DNA from: Poronia punctata
Lineage: Eukaryota; Ascomycota; Sordariomycetes; Xylariales; Xylariaceae
Length of the DNA: 56,627 nt
Direction: 5' to 3'
NCBI GenBank assembly: GCA_022579005.1
Contig: MU401685.1
Span: forward strand, 1 to 56,627
The notes beneath the pieces are model-generated. The model was given only the letters and a program-made list of their open reading frames with translations. It searched no databases and had not been told where the DNA came from. Position 1 is the stretch's first letter; every line of letters begins with the position of its first letter. Shown here piece by piece: positions 36,506-49,810 of this stretch. A program made the position numbers and the translations under genes.

Positions 36506-36598
36506 TGTTAAATCCAATAGGTCACGAGAAGACCAGAATCAATGTAATGCCCACACAGTGGAAAGGATACGGCTAAAGTAGAGACCACTATAAAGGGA
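36506..36598 (+). mobile_element. Solo LTR, left part (TGTTA end)
   Basis: Starts TGTTAAATCC. With 42489-42619 (ending TTCTAACA) it forms a 224-bp LTR bounded by TGTTA...TAACA. Flanking target duplications are ATAGG (36501-36505) and ATAAG (42620-42624), one transition apart. It is interrupted at 36598 by the copia element. No internal retrotransposon sequence other than the nested element exists between the halves. Confidence 0.75.
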
Positions 36599-36766
36599 TG
36601 TTGCATTATTAAGTAAAGTTAGGTATTATAAAAAGGATTGTTATATATTATAGTAAATTAATTTTTAATTTTATATTATAATAGTATTTACTTTTTTAGT
36701 AATGCTATAAGTTAATATAAAAAAACTTAGTACTTTAAAGTATACTTTATATACTATAGTTTAATA
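36599..36766 (+). repeat. Left (5') LTR of the copia element
   Basis: Begins TGTTGCATTATTAAG and ends ATAGTTTAATA, with CA to TA decay of the terminal CA. It aligns with 42304-42483; differences are almost all transitions apart from a 12-bp indel near the start. It is followed by TTATAAGCTTAGG, the likely position of the primer-binding site. Confidence 0.8.
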
Positions 36767-39700
36767 AGTTATAAGCTTAGGTTTAGCTATATAATTAAAA
36801 CTTAAGCACTTAGCACTTTTATTATAAGCTATTAATAACGTATAAAAAAACTTTTATATTATAAAGTTATATAAAACCTCTAAAATAAAGTTAAAACTTT
36901 TAAATATAAAGTTATAAACTTTTATTAAAGTTAATAAACTTTTTTAATAAAAGTTAGTTAAAATGCTTTTTTATTAGCAATTTTTTTTAAAAATCTATTT
37001 TAATAGTATATTTAATAGTATATATAATAGTATACTTACTAATTAAATAGCTTATAATAGCTTAATAGTTATTAAAACAAATACTTAAAAAATTAATATT
37101 TTTTTATAAAATTTATTTTTACTTATAAAAATTAAAACTAAATTTTTATTAAAGTAAAAAATACTAAAAAATATATAGTTTTTTTTTGCTAACTTTAGTA
37201 ATAATAAACGCTAAAAAAAAGAAAAAAAAATTATAAGTTTTAGCAACTTTTTTATAAAAAACTTTATAGCTACTGCTTTTTTAGTATAGCAGCGTTTTTT
37301 TTATTTTAAGCTTTTAATATTTATAAAAAAATAAATTAAAAAAACTAGTAAATTAAACTACTAAAAATACTAAAACTTCTTTTTTAAAAAATAATAATAA
37401 TAAAAATGTACTTATATAATTTATTAAAAAAACTTTTGTTTTTTTTCTTATATATTTAATATAAAAAAAAATACTTTTAACTTTATTAAAGCTATATTAT
37501 AATATAATAATAATAAAAAGCTTAAATAGCTTAACTTAAATAATTATAATATTAAAATATAGTTATTAAAGCTAATAAAATTTAAAGCTAGCTTTAATAA
37601 CGTTTTAAAACTAAAAAATAGTAAATTAAATTAAAATAATTTTAATACTATACTATAAAATATAGCTTTTAAAAAAAGTATTAAAAATATTTTAATAGCA
37701 CTTTTAAAAAACTTATAAGCTTTAAAAATAACTTTATTATTAATACTTAAAATAATTATATTAAATAATATATATACTAGTAAACTAGAAATAATTATTT
37801 GCTTACTAAAATTAAAAAAAAACTTAATATTATTATTTAATAAGAGCAAGATATTAATAATAAAATAAACGCTTTTATAGTATACTAATTACTAGCTATA
37901 TACTACTAATAATAAAAAGCAAATTACTTATTAAATATTTTTTATACTTTATTAAAAAAGTTGCTATTATAAATAAAAAAAATTAATAAATATAATAAGT
38001 ACTAAGTTAATAACTATTAAGCTTTTAACTTTTTATAATTAACTTAAAAAATTTTAAATAAACTAAAATAATTATAATACTTTATAAACTTAAAAAACCT
38101 TTTTAATAACTAAAAAATTTTAATAATAACTAGCTATACTATTATTAAAGTAAGTATAAGTACTTTTATTATATTAAAAAACTTAATATTTAAAGTATAA
38201 GATTATTAAATTAAACTTGCTAGCAATATAAAGTATAATATATTTATAATATTTATATATTACTTAAAAAACGTATATATAAATAATAAGATGTACTTTA
38301 TAAAATAATAAAAGTTTAAATATAGCTAAAGTAGCTAACGTTTTAACTTTATTAAACTATTTATTAAAAAACTTAAACTTACTAGCTATTTAAAACTATA
38401 TTAAAAAGTTTGCTTACTATATAAATAAATTAGTAATAAGTATAAAAATTATAATAATAATAAATATTATACTTTAAAAAATAAAAATAAGCAGCAACTT
38501 AAAGCAGCTTATTTTTAAAATAGTTAACTACTATATATAAATATTTTTAATAAACCTTTTAATAATATGCTAAATAGTATAAATTTTAAAAGTTACTATA
38601 TTAACTAAAATAAAGCTATAAACTACTTAATAAGCAATTAATAAAACGCTTTTTTATTACTAAATAATAATAAAGTATATAATATTATATTATTTATAAA
38701 CATTGCTATAATAATATTTAAAGTTTTTATAAAACTTTTAAATATTAAATATTTAAATTAGCTATTTAATATAAAAGTTTTAATTTATATTTGCTATAAA
38801 AAATAAATATTTAATAAATATAACTTTTTTTAAATTTATTTAAAATAAAAAAAGTAAAAGTAAAAGCTATAGTACTAAGCATTAAAAGCGTTAACTTAGT
38901 AGTTTAATAAAAAAACAACACTTAACTTATTATATTATAAAATATACTTTTTATTTTTTATATAAAACTAAACCTTATTTTTATTAATATATTTACTATA
39001 TAAAAAAACTTTACTTTTTAATAAAATAAGTTTAAAGCTTAAGTGCTTTTTAGCTTTTTAAATTAACTAAAGTATAAAATACTAATTATTTATAGTTGCT
39101 TTTATAATAAGTTTTACTTTTTAAACTACTTAGTAGTAAGTACTTTAAAAATATAAAAACTATTAAATTTAAAAAAATCCCTTATAGCCTTTATAGCTTT
39201 AAACATAATATTAATAGTATTTTTTATACTTTTATATTAATATTTAAAATATATTAATTTTAAAAATTGCTAAAAAGTAATAATAGTATAAAAAAAATAG
39301 GTAATAAATAACTATAACAACTTAATTTATAAAGTATATTAACTAATAAAAAGTACTATAAAAAATAATTATATTAAAGTTTTATACTTAATTAAATAAA
39401 GTATTAAATAATATATAAACTTAAAAAGCCTTATAACGCTTTTTACTTTAATAAATAAGCGCTACTACTTTTTAATTTTTAATAATATAATATGTTTTTT
39501 ATAACTATATTTATTTTAGTATAAATTAAATATTAAGTACTTTATAAAAACTAATATAAAATAAGTTAAAGTATAAATTAAGTAAAAAGTATAGTTTTAT
39601 AAAATAAATAATAGTAGTAAATTTTATAACAAAGTAATTATAAGCTTTTTTACTAAATAAAAAATATAATAAAAATTTATAGCACTTTATTAATATAAAT

Positions 39701-42303
39701 AAGCTAGTTTAATTAAGCAGCTATATAAAACTTTTTAAAGCTTAGTATGTGCTATTATAATAAACTTAAAATTACTTTTTAAACTTTAAAGTAAAATTTT
39801 TAAAGCTACTATATAAATTTAGTAATAAACTTTAAATAGCGTATTAAATAATATATTGCCTTTTAAAGCCTAAACTAGTAAAAAACTAAGTATTACTTAT
39901 TAAAAGCGTTTTAATACTTAAGCTTATAAGCTAGTTTTATAAAAAACTTATTTAAAAAAGCTAAATAATTAAGCTAAAATAATAATACTTATTAGCTATA
40001 ATAGTAATAATATTTATTATTTATAAAATATTATAATTAAAGCTATAAAGCGTACTAAAAAAGTATTTTTTAATAAAAACGTTATATTAAGCTTTAAAAT
40101 CTTTATACTTTTATTACTAAGTTTTAACTTTTTTGCTTTACTATATACTAAAATAGTACTATATTATATATATTTAGCTAAGCACTTAATAGTTTTTATT
40201 AATAAGCAATTATTATTTAAAAAGCTAGCTACTTAAATTAAAGCAAAAAATGTAATAATATAATTTAAAAACTAGTTTTTTTAAAATAAGTTAATTAAAA
40301 AACCTTTAAAAGTTTAAGTTTACTTTATAAAGCTATTTAAAATACTAAAAAGCAATATAGTAATAACTTAAACTACTATATTATTAAAACTAAAAACAGC
40401 ACTATAAAAATAAATATTTTTAAAAAATATAAATTAATAAATTAGCAAATTAAATAACTATACTAATAGCTTAGTATTTATTTAATTAAAACTTATTTTT
40501 AAAAATGTTAAAAACTTTAATATTATAATATACTATAATATTATTTTAAAAAATAAAGCCTTTTTAGCAGCTATAGTAAATAAACTAAAAAGCTATATAA
40601 AAGCTATAAAGTTACTTAAATAAAAGTACTAAATTAAAGCAATAAAAAATAAAGTAAACTTTATTATTAATAATAAAATATAAAACTTAATTAATTATAA
40701 TAACCTTTTATATATTTTATTAAATAAATAGGTTTATAAAATAAAGCTAAGTTTTAATAATATTATTTTTTGTTATAAAGCATACTAAGTAATAAAAAGC
40801 TTTAAATAAAAATATAAAATTAACTATAATATAACTTTTATATTAGTAGTTAAGCAAAAAACCTATAAAGCACTATTTGCTTTTATAGCTATTTTTAATT
40901 AAAAGTATAATTAACTAAACGTTAAAACTATGTTTTTATATAGCAATATAAATATAAACATATATATATCCCTTTTACTAAGCTTTTAAAAGCAAAAGAA
41001 AATTTATAAGCTATAAAAAGCTTTATATAGCTTTAAACAATTTTTTAAAATTTAATATAATTTACTTTTTAATTACTTATAAAAGCTAAGTTAAATATAG
41101 TTAAAGCTAAATAAAGCCTTATTTTTTTTTAAAAAAACTAATATTAGTTATTTATATAAATAATATATTAATTTTTAAAGAAAATAAAAATAAAATATTT
41201 AAAGTTAAAAAATAGCTAGCTAATAAGTTTAAAATTACTAATATAAGCTTATGCAAATATTTTTTAAGCATAAAGATATATTAAAACTAAAAAAAAAAAA
41301 GTATAGCTTATATAAACATTATATACTTAATAAGTTATTAAACGCTTTTTTTTAATAAATATATATACTAAAGCTATATTAATAAACTTTTAAAAAATGC
41401 TAGTTTTAGCAAGCAACAACCTTTATAATACTATAATTAAAAAGAATACTAAAAAATAATTAAATTGCTTATATATATTATAGTTAGCACTTAACTTAAT
41501 ATTATATATTTAGTATTAAAGCTTAGCTAATTTTTTATTAACTTTACTTAGTAATACTTTAAAGTAAAAAAACAATATTATAATACTTTACTAAAAGCGC
41601 TAACTTTAAACTTAAACTTAATAAAAATAACTTAATATTTAAAAGCTTTATAAATATAAAATATAAAAAAAATAAAGTTAATAGCATATTAACTAAATAC
41701 TATATTTTTATTATAGTAAGCGTAGCTATTAGCTAAAAATTATAAAAATAGTTTTTAATAGCTATATTTAGCTATAAATTTAAATATATAGCACTTTTTA
41801 ACGTAGCACTAAAAAAAGTTTACTTATAACAACTTTTAAATAAACTTAAAAATTTTTTTAATAAAAAATAACTTATTTAAATATATATTTATAATAATAA
41901 AATAAAATAACTAGCTAATAACTTAGTATATTATAAATAAATAAAGTATATATAAATTTAATATTATAAAATATAAAAACTAAAAAAAAAAAAGTATTAT
42001 AACTAAATAAGTATTAAAAAACTTTAATTTAGCTAATATTAAAACTAAAGCTTTGCTAAAAGCAATTTTTAAACACTAAAAAAACATAATAAATATTAAA
42101 AAACTTAATAAAAAGTTAGTAATAAAAAAAAAGTAAGTTAAAAACTATTGCTTTTTTACTTTATACTTTTTACTTTTTTTAATAAAGTAGTAAAAAGAAA
42201 ATATAAAAGTTTTTATATAAAAATAGTTAAAATAATAAGTTATATTATAAGTAAAGTATATTAAAATTACGTTTAAAGCAAAGTATTATATTATTAAGCA
42301 AAC

Positions 42304-42483
42304 TGTTAATTTTAATATAAAAATATTAAGTAAAGTTAAATATTATAAAAAAAATTATTATATATTATAATAAATTAATTTTTAACTTTATATTATAATA
42401 GTACTTACTTTTTTAATAATACTACAAGTTAATATAAAGGGACTTAGTACCTTAAAGTATACCCTATATACTATAGTTTAACA
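42304..42483 (+). repeat. Right (3') LTR of the copia element
   Basis: Begins TGTTAATTTTAAT and ends ATAGTTTAACA, keeping the canonical TG...CA. It is directly followed by the target duplication AGGGA. Its 3' half is less RIP-damaged than the left LTR. Confidence 0.8.
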
Positions 42484-42488
42484 AGGGA

Positions 42489-42619
42489 AAAGTCCTCTTA
42501 TAAGGGGTCTCCCCTTACCTATTTAGTATAAAAAAACTCTGCAGTAAAGAGAGAATACTTCTTCTTACGCGTTACGCAATACAATTATACATTACACGCT
42601 ATATTGCTAAGTTCTAACA
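42489..42619 (+). mobile_element. Solo LTR, right part (TAACA end)
   Basis: Continuation of 36506-36598. It contains a TATA-like AGTATAAAAAAAC at about 42520-42532 followed by a pyrimidine-rich stretch, and ends TTCTAACA. Composition is near normal, an island between two RIP-damaged blocks. ATAAG (42620-42624) and TGCCCC after it belong to the interrupted TIR element. Confidence 0.75.
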
Positions 42620-44349
42620 ATAAGTGCCCCTTTAAGGGGCTGTTTAGTAAGATGATTATTAATTATAATTATAGCTTATAACATCTTTATTATAAGAATA
42701 TTAATAAGTAAGATTTTTATAAAGCAAAACCTTACTAATTAGATAATAGTTATAGATTTTTATTAAATAAACCTGTTTAATAAGTTTATTTTTTGTTTTT
42801 GCTTATTATAATATTTTAAGCTATGCTAAAAGTTTAATAATATAGTACTTTTAGTATTAACTTTTTAAAAGGTGTAATTTACTACGTATAAAAGCAAAAT
42901 AAAGCTATTTACGTTAATTTTAAAAGCTTAAAACGCGTTATAAAGCATGTTAAAAAGCTGTTATAAGTAGCTTAAGCTATTAGCACTTATAAAAGGCTAA
43001 ATTTAGCGTTTTAAGCTATAAATAATAATAATTTAAATTTTTTTAAAAAAAAGCTAGGCGTTAAATTTAAAGTATATAATAAAAGTTTATAAAGCATATA
43101 TTAATAATAGCAAATTAAAAAGCTATTATGTTTATATTTTTTTATAGCTATATAATTTTAATTTAGCTAATATAATTTTATTTAGCTTAGCTAGCTTAGC
43201 TTAGCTAGCTGCTTATATTTTTATAGCAATTAAAGCTAAAATAAAGCTATTGCTAGCTTTTATAGCTTTTTTTTTTATTAAACTATAACGTTAACTATTA
43301 CTTTTTTTAAGTTTATTAAAAATTAACTAAGTACTATATATTATACTTTTTTTAGTAAGCTAAAAAGCAATACTTTTATTACTATAGTAGCTACGCTAAA
43401 AAAAGATTATAATAATAAAAACAACTTTAATGCTAAAAAAGTTTATAATAAATATTTATACTTTTAAAAAAAAGCTACAACATAGTTTAAACTTTATTAA
43501 GCTAGTAAATTTAAGTAAAAAAAAGACTTAAAGCTTATAACTATATTTTATAACGTTTAAAATAATTATTTATAAGTTAGTTACTTTTTATAATAATTTA
43601 AGTAGTAGTTAAGCTTATATAGTAATAATATAATAAAGCTATAAAAACGTAGCTTGTTTTTAAAACTAAACTTTAAAATATTATAAGCTTATAAAAAACG
43701 TTTTTAATATAAAAACAAAAGCTATTAGCAAGCTTATAATTAGTTTATATACTTAATAGTTTAATAACAATGCTAGCAAAAATATGCATAACTTTAACTT
43801 TAATTTTAAAAATTTAAAAAATAAATTGCTTACTTTTAAAAAAGCTTTTAAGTTTTTTAGTTAAAAGCAAAAGGTTAATACTAAAAATAACTTTTAAACT
43901 TTTTTAAAAGTTTAAAAATAAGCAATAAAACTAGCGCTATATTTATTAAAAAAAAGCTTAATATAGTAGCAAAATTAATAATCAAAGCTAAATAAATAAT
44001 TATTTACTACTATAATTACTAGTTAAAGCTAGTATTAAAAAAGCTTTATATTATAAAAAAAAATACTAACTAATAATAAAGCTAATTTAATAGCTAAATA
44101 TATTATAATAAATAAAAGCTACTTAGCTATAGTTTTAATTATATTATTAAATTAATATAATTGCTATATTGCTTAAATAGCGCACATTATGCTTATAAAG
44201 CTTAATAAACGCTTTTAGTAATGTAAAATTAATATTATAAAGGCGTTAAAAGTAAAGCAAGCAGCTAAAGAAAGCATAATTATAAGCTTAAAAAACTTTA
44301 AAGTATTTAAATAGCTTTAAAAACAAGAAAAAATAATAAAAATAGTATT

Positions 44350-44421
44350 AAAAGCAGTATTAAAGTATAGTATTAAAAGTAATAAAAGCAGTATTAAAGT
44401 ATAGTATTAAAAGTAATAAAA
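44350..44421 (+). repeat. 34-bp tandem duplication
   Basis: GCAGTATTAAAGTATAGTAT followed by TAAAAGTAATAAAA occurs twice with a 34-base period (GCAGTATT at 44354 and 44388). Confidence 0.75.
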
Positions 44422-45318
44422 GCTTATAAAAGTAGTAATAGTAGTAATAAAATAGCAAAGTAGTAAAGTAAAGTATTATTTTTAACTTTAGCATTATAAT
44501 TAAATATAATACTTATTTATTTATAAACTATTATTATTATATATATTTTGCTAGTAAATTTAATATTAAATAAATAGTAAGTAGTTTATAGCTAAGGTTA
44601 TATATAATATTAAATCTTATTAAAGTTATATATAGGTTATAACGCTGTTTTTTAGTTAAAATTATATATAATAAACGCTGTCTTTTAGCTATAAACGCTT
44701 TTAACGCTGTTTTTAAGCTATAAACGCCTTTAATAAATAAAGCTATTTTTTTGCAACATACCTTTTATATAATTACTATATTACTTTAGCTTTTATATTT
44801 TTTATATTTAAAGTTTATAAATAAATGCTGCCGGCTTTTTTTTGCACTAAAAATTTATATTTTGTGCTATTATTTTTATTTACTTATAAACTTACATTTT
44901 TATATATACTTTTAATATTTATATAAGCAAAGTTGCTATAGTTAATTATAAAGTTATAAACAGCATACGTAGTATAAATTAGCTTAATATATATGTTAAT
45001 ACTATATGCTAGCTATATTTTAAAGTATTTAAAAATATTTTTTAGCTTTTTAAACGCTTGCTTAATAGTAATATATAGCTAACTATAGCATAAGTTATAT
45101 AATCTTTCTTTTATTATAAGCTTTAACCTATTTTAAGCCGATTTTTAAAAATAATATTAAATACTTTAATAAAGCGTTAAAATTTATTTTTTTAATCTAA
45201 ATTTAGCGTTACCTAGCAAAAAGGCCGCTTTTAGTATTTTTAACTTGCTTAAGTTAGTTATATAGCTAAAAACTTTAGCATTGTTTACAAACTTTTTTTA
45301 ACTAGCTAATATATAAAT

Positions 45319-45509
45319 TAATACAATATATTTAAATAATTTAAAAGATCTTTAGTATATAGTTATATAACCTAGTTATATAACCTATAGTTATATAATT
45401 GCTAACTAGTGCCTTAAGCATCTTTATAAAGTAGCTTTAGCTACTAATAGCTATTTTAAATCTTAAAATTAATTTATTTTATTTTAACTAACTAACTTAA
45501 TACTATTAT
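45319..45509 (+). repeat. 191-bp direct repeat, left copy (possible LTR)
   Basis: Aligns without gaps to 54859-55049 at an offset of exactly 9540 bases. By eye I count about 13 differences, all but one of them transitions, as expected if both copies were hit by RIP. It flanks a region holding a gypsy reverse transcriptase, so it may be an LTR, but its termini are too degraded to show TG...CA or target duplications. Confidence 0.85.
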
Positions 45510-46536
45510 TTTAGTAGCTAGCAACACTATTTAATTAGCTATACTATAACTATATACTATTAAATAAAAAATAGGATCCTTATAATATATAAAACCTAAA
45601 ATTAAAATAACTTAAACAATATAGTATAAAAATTATTAAACTATTAAAAAACTTATTAACTAAAAATTATAAATAATAAAAAGCTATACTTTAAAGCTTT
45701 ACCCTTTTTCCTGTTTTTTTTTATTACTTTTTACTTTACTATTTATAATATAAACTATACGCTATATAAATAAACAAAAAAAAACAAATTAAAAAAAGTA
45801 AAACTTTTAAATTAAAAAAACGTTTAGTATTATTAAAAAAAATACTTTTAAAATTAACTTATTAAAAAGTGTTTAATACTATATTTTTTATATCTTTTTA
45901 TAAATAACATATAAACAATTTAAATAATTTAATAATACATTATAGTGCTTAAATTTTTAAAAAATAAAAAAAATAAAATATTAACTAAGCTAAAACTAAT
46001 TTAAAAATAAAATACTTTAAAAGTATTATAAATAAATACTTTAACTTTTAATAATAATAGCCTACCTTATTTATATAATAAACCAGCTAAACACTAGCTT
46101 TATTACTATACTTTGCAAGCTAGTAAATAAATAAATAAACTTTTAAGTTAAAAGTAAACAAGCTATATAACTAAGCAGTATAGTTATATACTAAAAACTA
46201 TAAAAACACTTTATTAAATAAATAATATATATTTATTAACAAGGGCCTTTTATATTTAACTTTAACTAAACTGTATTAAATAATAGTTTATTTATACTAT
46301 TAGTACTAAATTTAGCTTAATAAACGTTAGTTTTTTATTTAATAAATATAATAATAACGTTTTTATTAGTAAAAAAATTAGCTAAACTACTAGCTAAACT
46401 ACGCCTACTTTTTATTAAGCTATTAAAAGCACTACTTATTAAACTACTTAAAATATAAAATCTAGTATTAAAAATATTAAATAAAAACAAAATAGCTATA
46501 CTAAAAACTAATAATGTTATTAAGATAATAAAAATA

Positions 46537-47231
46537 GAGAGTTGTTAAGAGGGCACTTATTTAGCGTACTTTTCCTAGGCACCTACCTTACTTTTATTTT
46601 GCTTAGCTAGCAAACAAGAAGTAGATTTTGTAACCTACTAACTTACTTTTTTAGCAATGTATATAAAACTTATTTTTTTAATGCTATCTTTACTAATTTA
46701 TACTTTTTTAAATATAAACCTACTTTTTTGCTTGCAGCTAGACCTACCTTTGCTTATTTTGCTATTTTTTACTGCTTAATTATAGTGCTTGCAATACTAA
46801 AAATCTTATCGTTACAGCTAAATTTTTTATAACTAACAGCTTTATAGCGCAGCAAAGGTAAAAGGTAACTTAGGGGGGCCTAGTCGGGCGCTAGGGCCAA
46901 ATTAGAAAGGTGTGCAGCTATGCAAGCTATGTAAATAAATAGTGTTAGAATTAATCCCTTTTTGCAAAGTAGGTAGATTAAAGGGTAGATTAAAAGGTAA
47001 ATTAAAAGGTAAATTAAAGGGTAGATTAAAAGGTAAATTAAAAGGTAGGACTATATCTAAATAGGTATAGGTAGGTAAAGACAGCCTTAAAAAGAAAAGT
47101 TCTGTGTACATTGCTAGAAAAGTAGGTAAGTGAGTTACAAAATCCACTTCCTGTCTGCTAGCTGTCTTAACCAAAAGTAAGGTAGGTGCCTAGGAAATTT
47201 ACGCTAAATAGGTGCCCCCCTAACAATTCTC
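46537..47231. mobile_element. 695-bp non-autonomous TIR element with internal minisatellite
   Basis: Left end GAGAGTTGTTAAGAGGGCAC and right end (reverse strand) GAGAATTGTTAGGGGGGCAC are inverted repeats; similarity extends about 130 bp inwards through GGCACCTACCTTAC, GAAGTrGATTTTGTAAC and TAGCAATGTA. Flanks are TA on both sides (46535-46536 and 47232-47233), fitting a TA target site, though a 6-bp AAAAAT duplication is an alternative reading. The centre carries a 12-bp tandem array. No transposase is encoded. A second family member lies at 36149. Confidence 0.85.
46973..47045 (+). repeat. 12-bp minisatellite inside the TIR element
   Basis: Six units of GTArATTAAArG head to tail, alternating GTAGATTAAA and GTAAATTAAA (A/G transitions). 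On the reverse strand it reads FNLP repeated, producing a spurious 90-codon ORF. Confidence 0.9.
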
Positions 47232-49810
47232 TAAAAATAATAGCTTAAATACTATGTCTACTTTAACAAAATTAAGCTAACTAATAAAACTAACTTAACT
47301 AAAAAAAAAGAAAATATAATAACTTCCTTTATAGTTAAAAGATTTACTAAATTAACTACTTTTATTTAATAGCTAATATAAATTTATAATATAGTATATT
47401 TATTACTTTAATAGCTAATTATTAAACTAAATATAAATATTATACTTAATACTTATTTTATATATTTAAAAAAAAACCAACAATATATAAACGCATAATT
47501 GTTTAGCTTAAAATATTTATTAACTAAAAACTTTTTAGTGCTATATATATACTTACTTTTACTTATATTTATAATATTAAAAAATAGCATAATAATAATT
47601 ATTAAATAAAAGGCTATAATTAAAGTTATAATAAAAGATAAAGCATATATTATAAAAATAATTAAGCAACTAGTAAAATAAATAAAAGAGAACGTTTTAG
47701 CTTTAAAAAATAAAATAATAAATGTTAATAAAAATAAAATAATAAGTACTAAGGTTAACGCTTTTATAAACGTAATTATAAAAAGCTTTATAGTAATTAT
47801 AAATATTAACGCTAACGTTAAAATAAATAAGTTAAATAACTTATAAATAAACGTTGTTTTAATAACTAAGTTAATAAAGTATATATTATATAAAATTAAA
47901 ATAATAAAAAACCCTAAAAAACAAAGCTTATATAAAAAAAATATTTTTTTTAAAAAAATATTAAATAACAAAAATAAAAGCACTTATAATACTATAAAAG
48001 TAAATAATAATTAAAATAATACTGTTTACTTATTTAACCTAATAATTATTAAACTTTTATTTTTAGCTTTTAAGTTTAAAAAAACGTGTAAAAAATGCTA
48101 TAAACTATTTTTATTTTATAACTAATATATAAAGCATATTATAAAAAATTCTTGCAAAATATTAAAAACTTTATTAAAAACTTTATTAAAAACCTTATTA
48201 AAAGTTTTATTATTTAACTACTAATAACTAATAGTATAAAACATGCTAAATTTAAACATTTCCTTAAAATAATTAAAAAATAATAAAGTTTTTTATATAA
48301 TAAATATTAAAATATAACTTAAAAACAAAACATATATAAACGCAAAACTAATATAGGTTTATAAACAAAAAACACTTTTAAAATATATATATATAAAAGT
48401 TATAGCAAGATTTTTTAACTAAAAAAATATACTTACTATATATGCTAACTTAAAAGTATTTAATACTATAGTTACCTAGCGTTTTTTAAATAAAACAAAA
48501 GTACGCTATAAAACTTAAAAAGTTTTTATTTTTTATATTATAAAAGTATAAAAAAATCTATTTAACTTAAATAAAAAACTATATTTTTTATTTTATTGTA
48601 AATAAGATTTAATATAAAAGTTTATATAATAATTATAGCATAGCTTTACTAAAACTTTAAATTATAATTATTATTAAGTATATTATAGTTTAATAAACAC
48701 GTAGTTATATTAAATATACTATAACATTAACTATATATTAAATTTATAGCTAATATAATAATACTTATTAATATATATTATAAGTATACTTTTATTAAAT
48801 AAAAAGTTATTATTTAAATAAATATAACAGTTTTAGTATATACTATAGTACTAATTTTAGTATTATATACTACACTTTCTTTTAGCTACTATTTAAAACA
48901 AAATAGATAATATACTTTTATTACAATAATATAAAAACTAATAAACGCTATACTAAACTATAAGTTATTATAATACGTTATATATATAAACAATATAAAT
49001 AAACCTGTTTATTTTTATAAAAACTTAAACGTTAATAAAATAAATATAGTTTACTAAACAAGTTTATAAGCATTTGTAGCTACTATTAAATATAAAACAA
49101 ATAAAAAAAAGTTTAATTTAAAAAATAACGTTTTATTATTTTTTTAAACTAATATAAAGTATATTAAATAAGTATAAGCTACCTTTTTAGCTAACAACTA
49201 TAAAATACCCTTATAACTAATAAAAAAACAAAATATAAAAACAAGCCTAATAAAAGTAAAACATATTTTTTTTATTTTATTAAAAAATAGTGTTTATATA
49301 TTTTAAAAAAACTTTAAAGTAGCTACAAAACTAAAAAGCATACTTAAAAGCTATAATATATAGCATAATAAAAATATTATTTTTATGCTAAAAAACAAAA
49401 AGTTATATATTAACTTTATTTAAAAATAGCAATACTAGTAAAAATAAATAAAGCTATATAAACTTAAAATTAAAAACTAAAAAATTTTAAACAATACGTT
49501 TAATAATCTTTATAAATAAAAAAAGCTTTATTAAATATAAAAGCTAAGTTTATTTAAATATTTAATATTTATTATATAAAAAATTATTAAAAGCAAGTAT
49601 AAAAAATAAGTAATAATAAACTTTTACTTTTTAAACAATATTATAATACTAAATATTTACTTAATGCTAGCTTAAAAAAATATTATATTTAATTTTAAAA
49701 GTAAAAAATATATAATAGTACTAAATATTACCTTATTTTTTTACTAGTTATTAATATATGCTTATTATAAAAATAAAATAGTAGTTATATTATTAAAAAG
49801 ATTAAAAGTT
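47232..49810. other. A+T-rich RIP-like DNA upstream of gypsy RT
   Basis: No gene. By position it could be the degraded gag/protease part of the gypsy element, but I recognised no motif. The 176-codon reverse-strand ORF at 47453-47983 encodes low-complexity I/F/L/K sequence typical of A+T-rich DNA and is not accepted as a gene. Confidence 0.5.

Larger units (their letters stand above)
36599..42483 (+). mobile_element. Ty1/copia LTR retrotransposon, RIP-degraded, full length
   Basis: Direct repeats of 168-180 bp at both ends, five-base target duplication AGGGA on each side (36594-36598 and 42484-42488), and a + strand interior with copia reverse-transcriptase landmarks. NVKTMFLYSN (40918-40947) corresponds to the D-V-K-T-A-F-L block; ILVIYINNILIF (41141-41176) corresponds to the YVDD active site with both Asp changed to Asn; KFKITNISLCKYFLSIK (41225-41275) corresponds to the D-x-G-x2-K-Y-F-L-G-I segment. 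The changes Asp to Asn and Gly to Ser are G-to-A, as RIP produces. Many stops interrupt all frames, so the element is dead. It is inserted into a solo LTR. Confidence 0.9.
42631..46536. other. A+T-rich RIP-like DNA, unassigned
   Basis: No open reading frame and no recognised transposase or RT motif. Contains a 34-bp tandem duplication (44350-44421), locally repeated ATAAACGC units near 44660-44740, and one copy of the 191-bp direct repeat (45319-45509). Confidence 0.6.

Noticed and set aside
44150..44230. Possible pogo-type transposase end
   Set aside because: Only a few residues resemble the family after assuming many RIP changes; not distinguishable from chance.
46902..47174. Reverse-strand ORF with FNLP repeats
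   Set aside because: Explained by the 12-bp minisatellite within a TIR element.
47453..47983. 176-codon hydrophobic ORF on the reverse strand
   Set aside because: I/F/L/K/N low-complexity translation of A+T-rich RIP-like DNA; chance absence of stops is more likely than a membrane protein.
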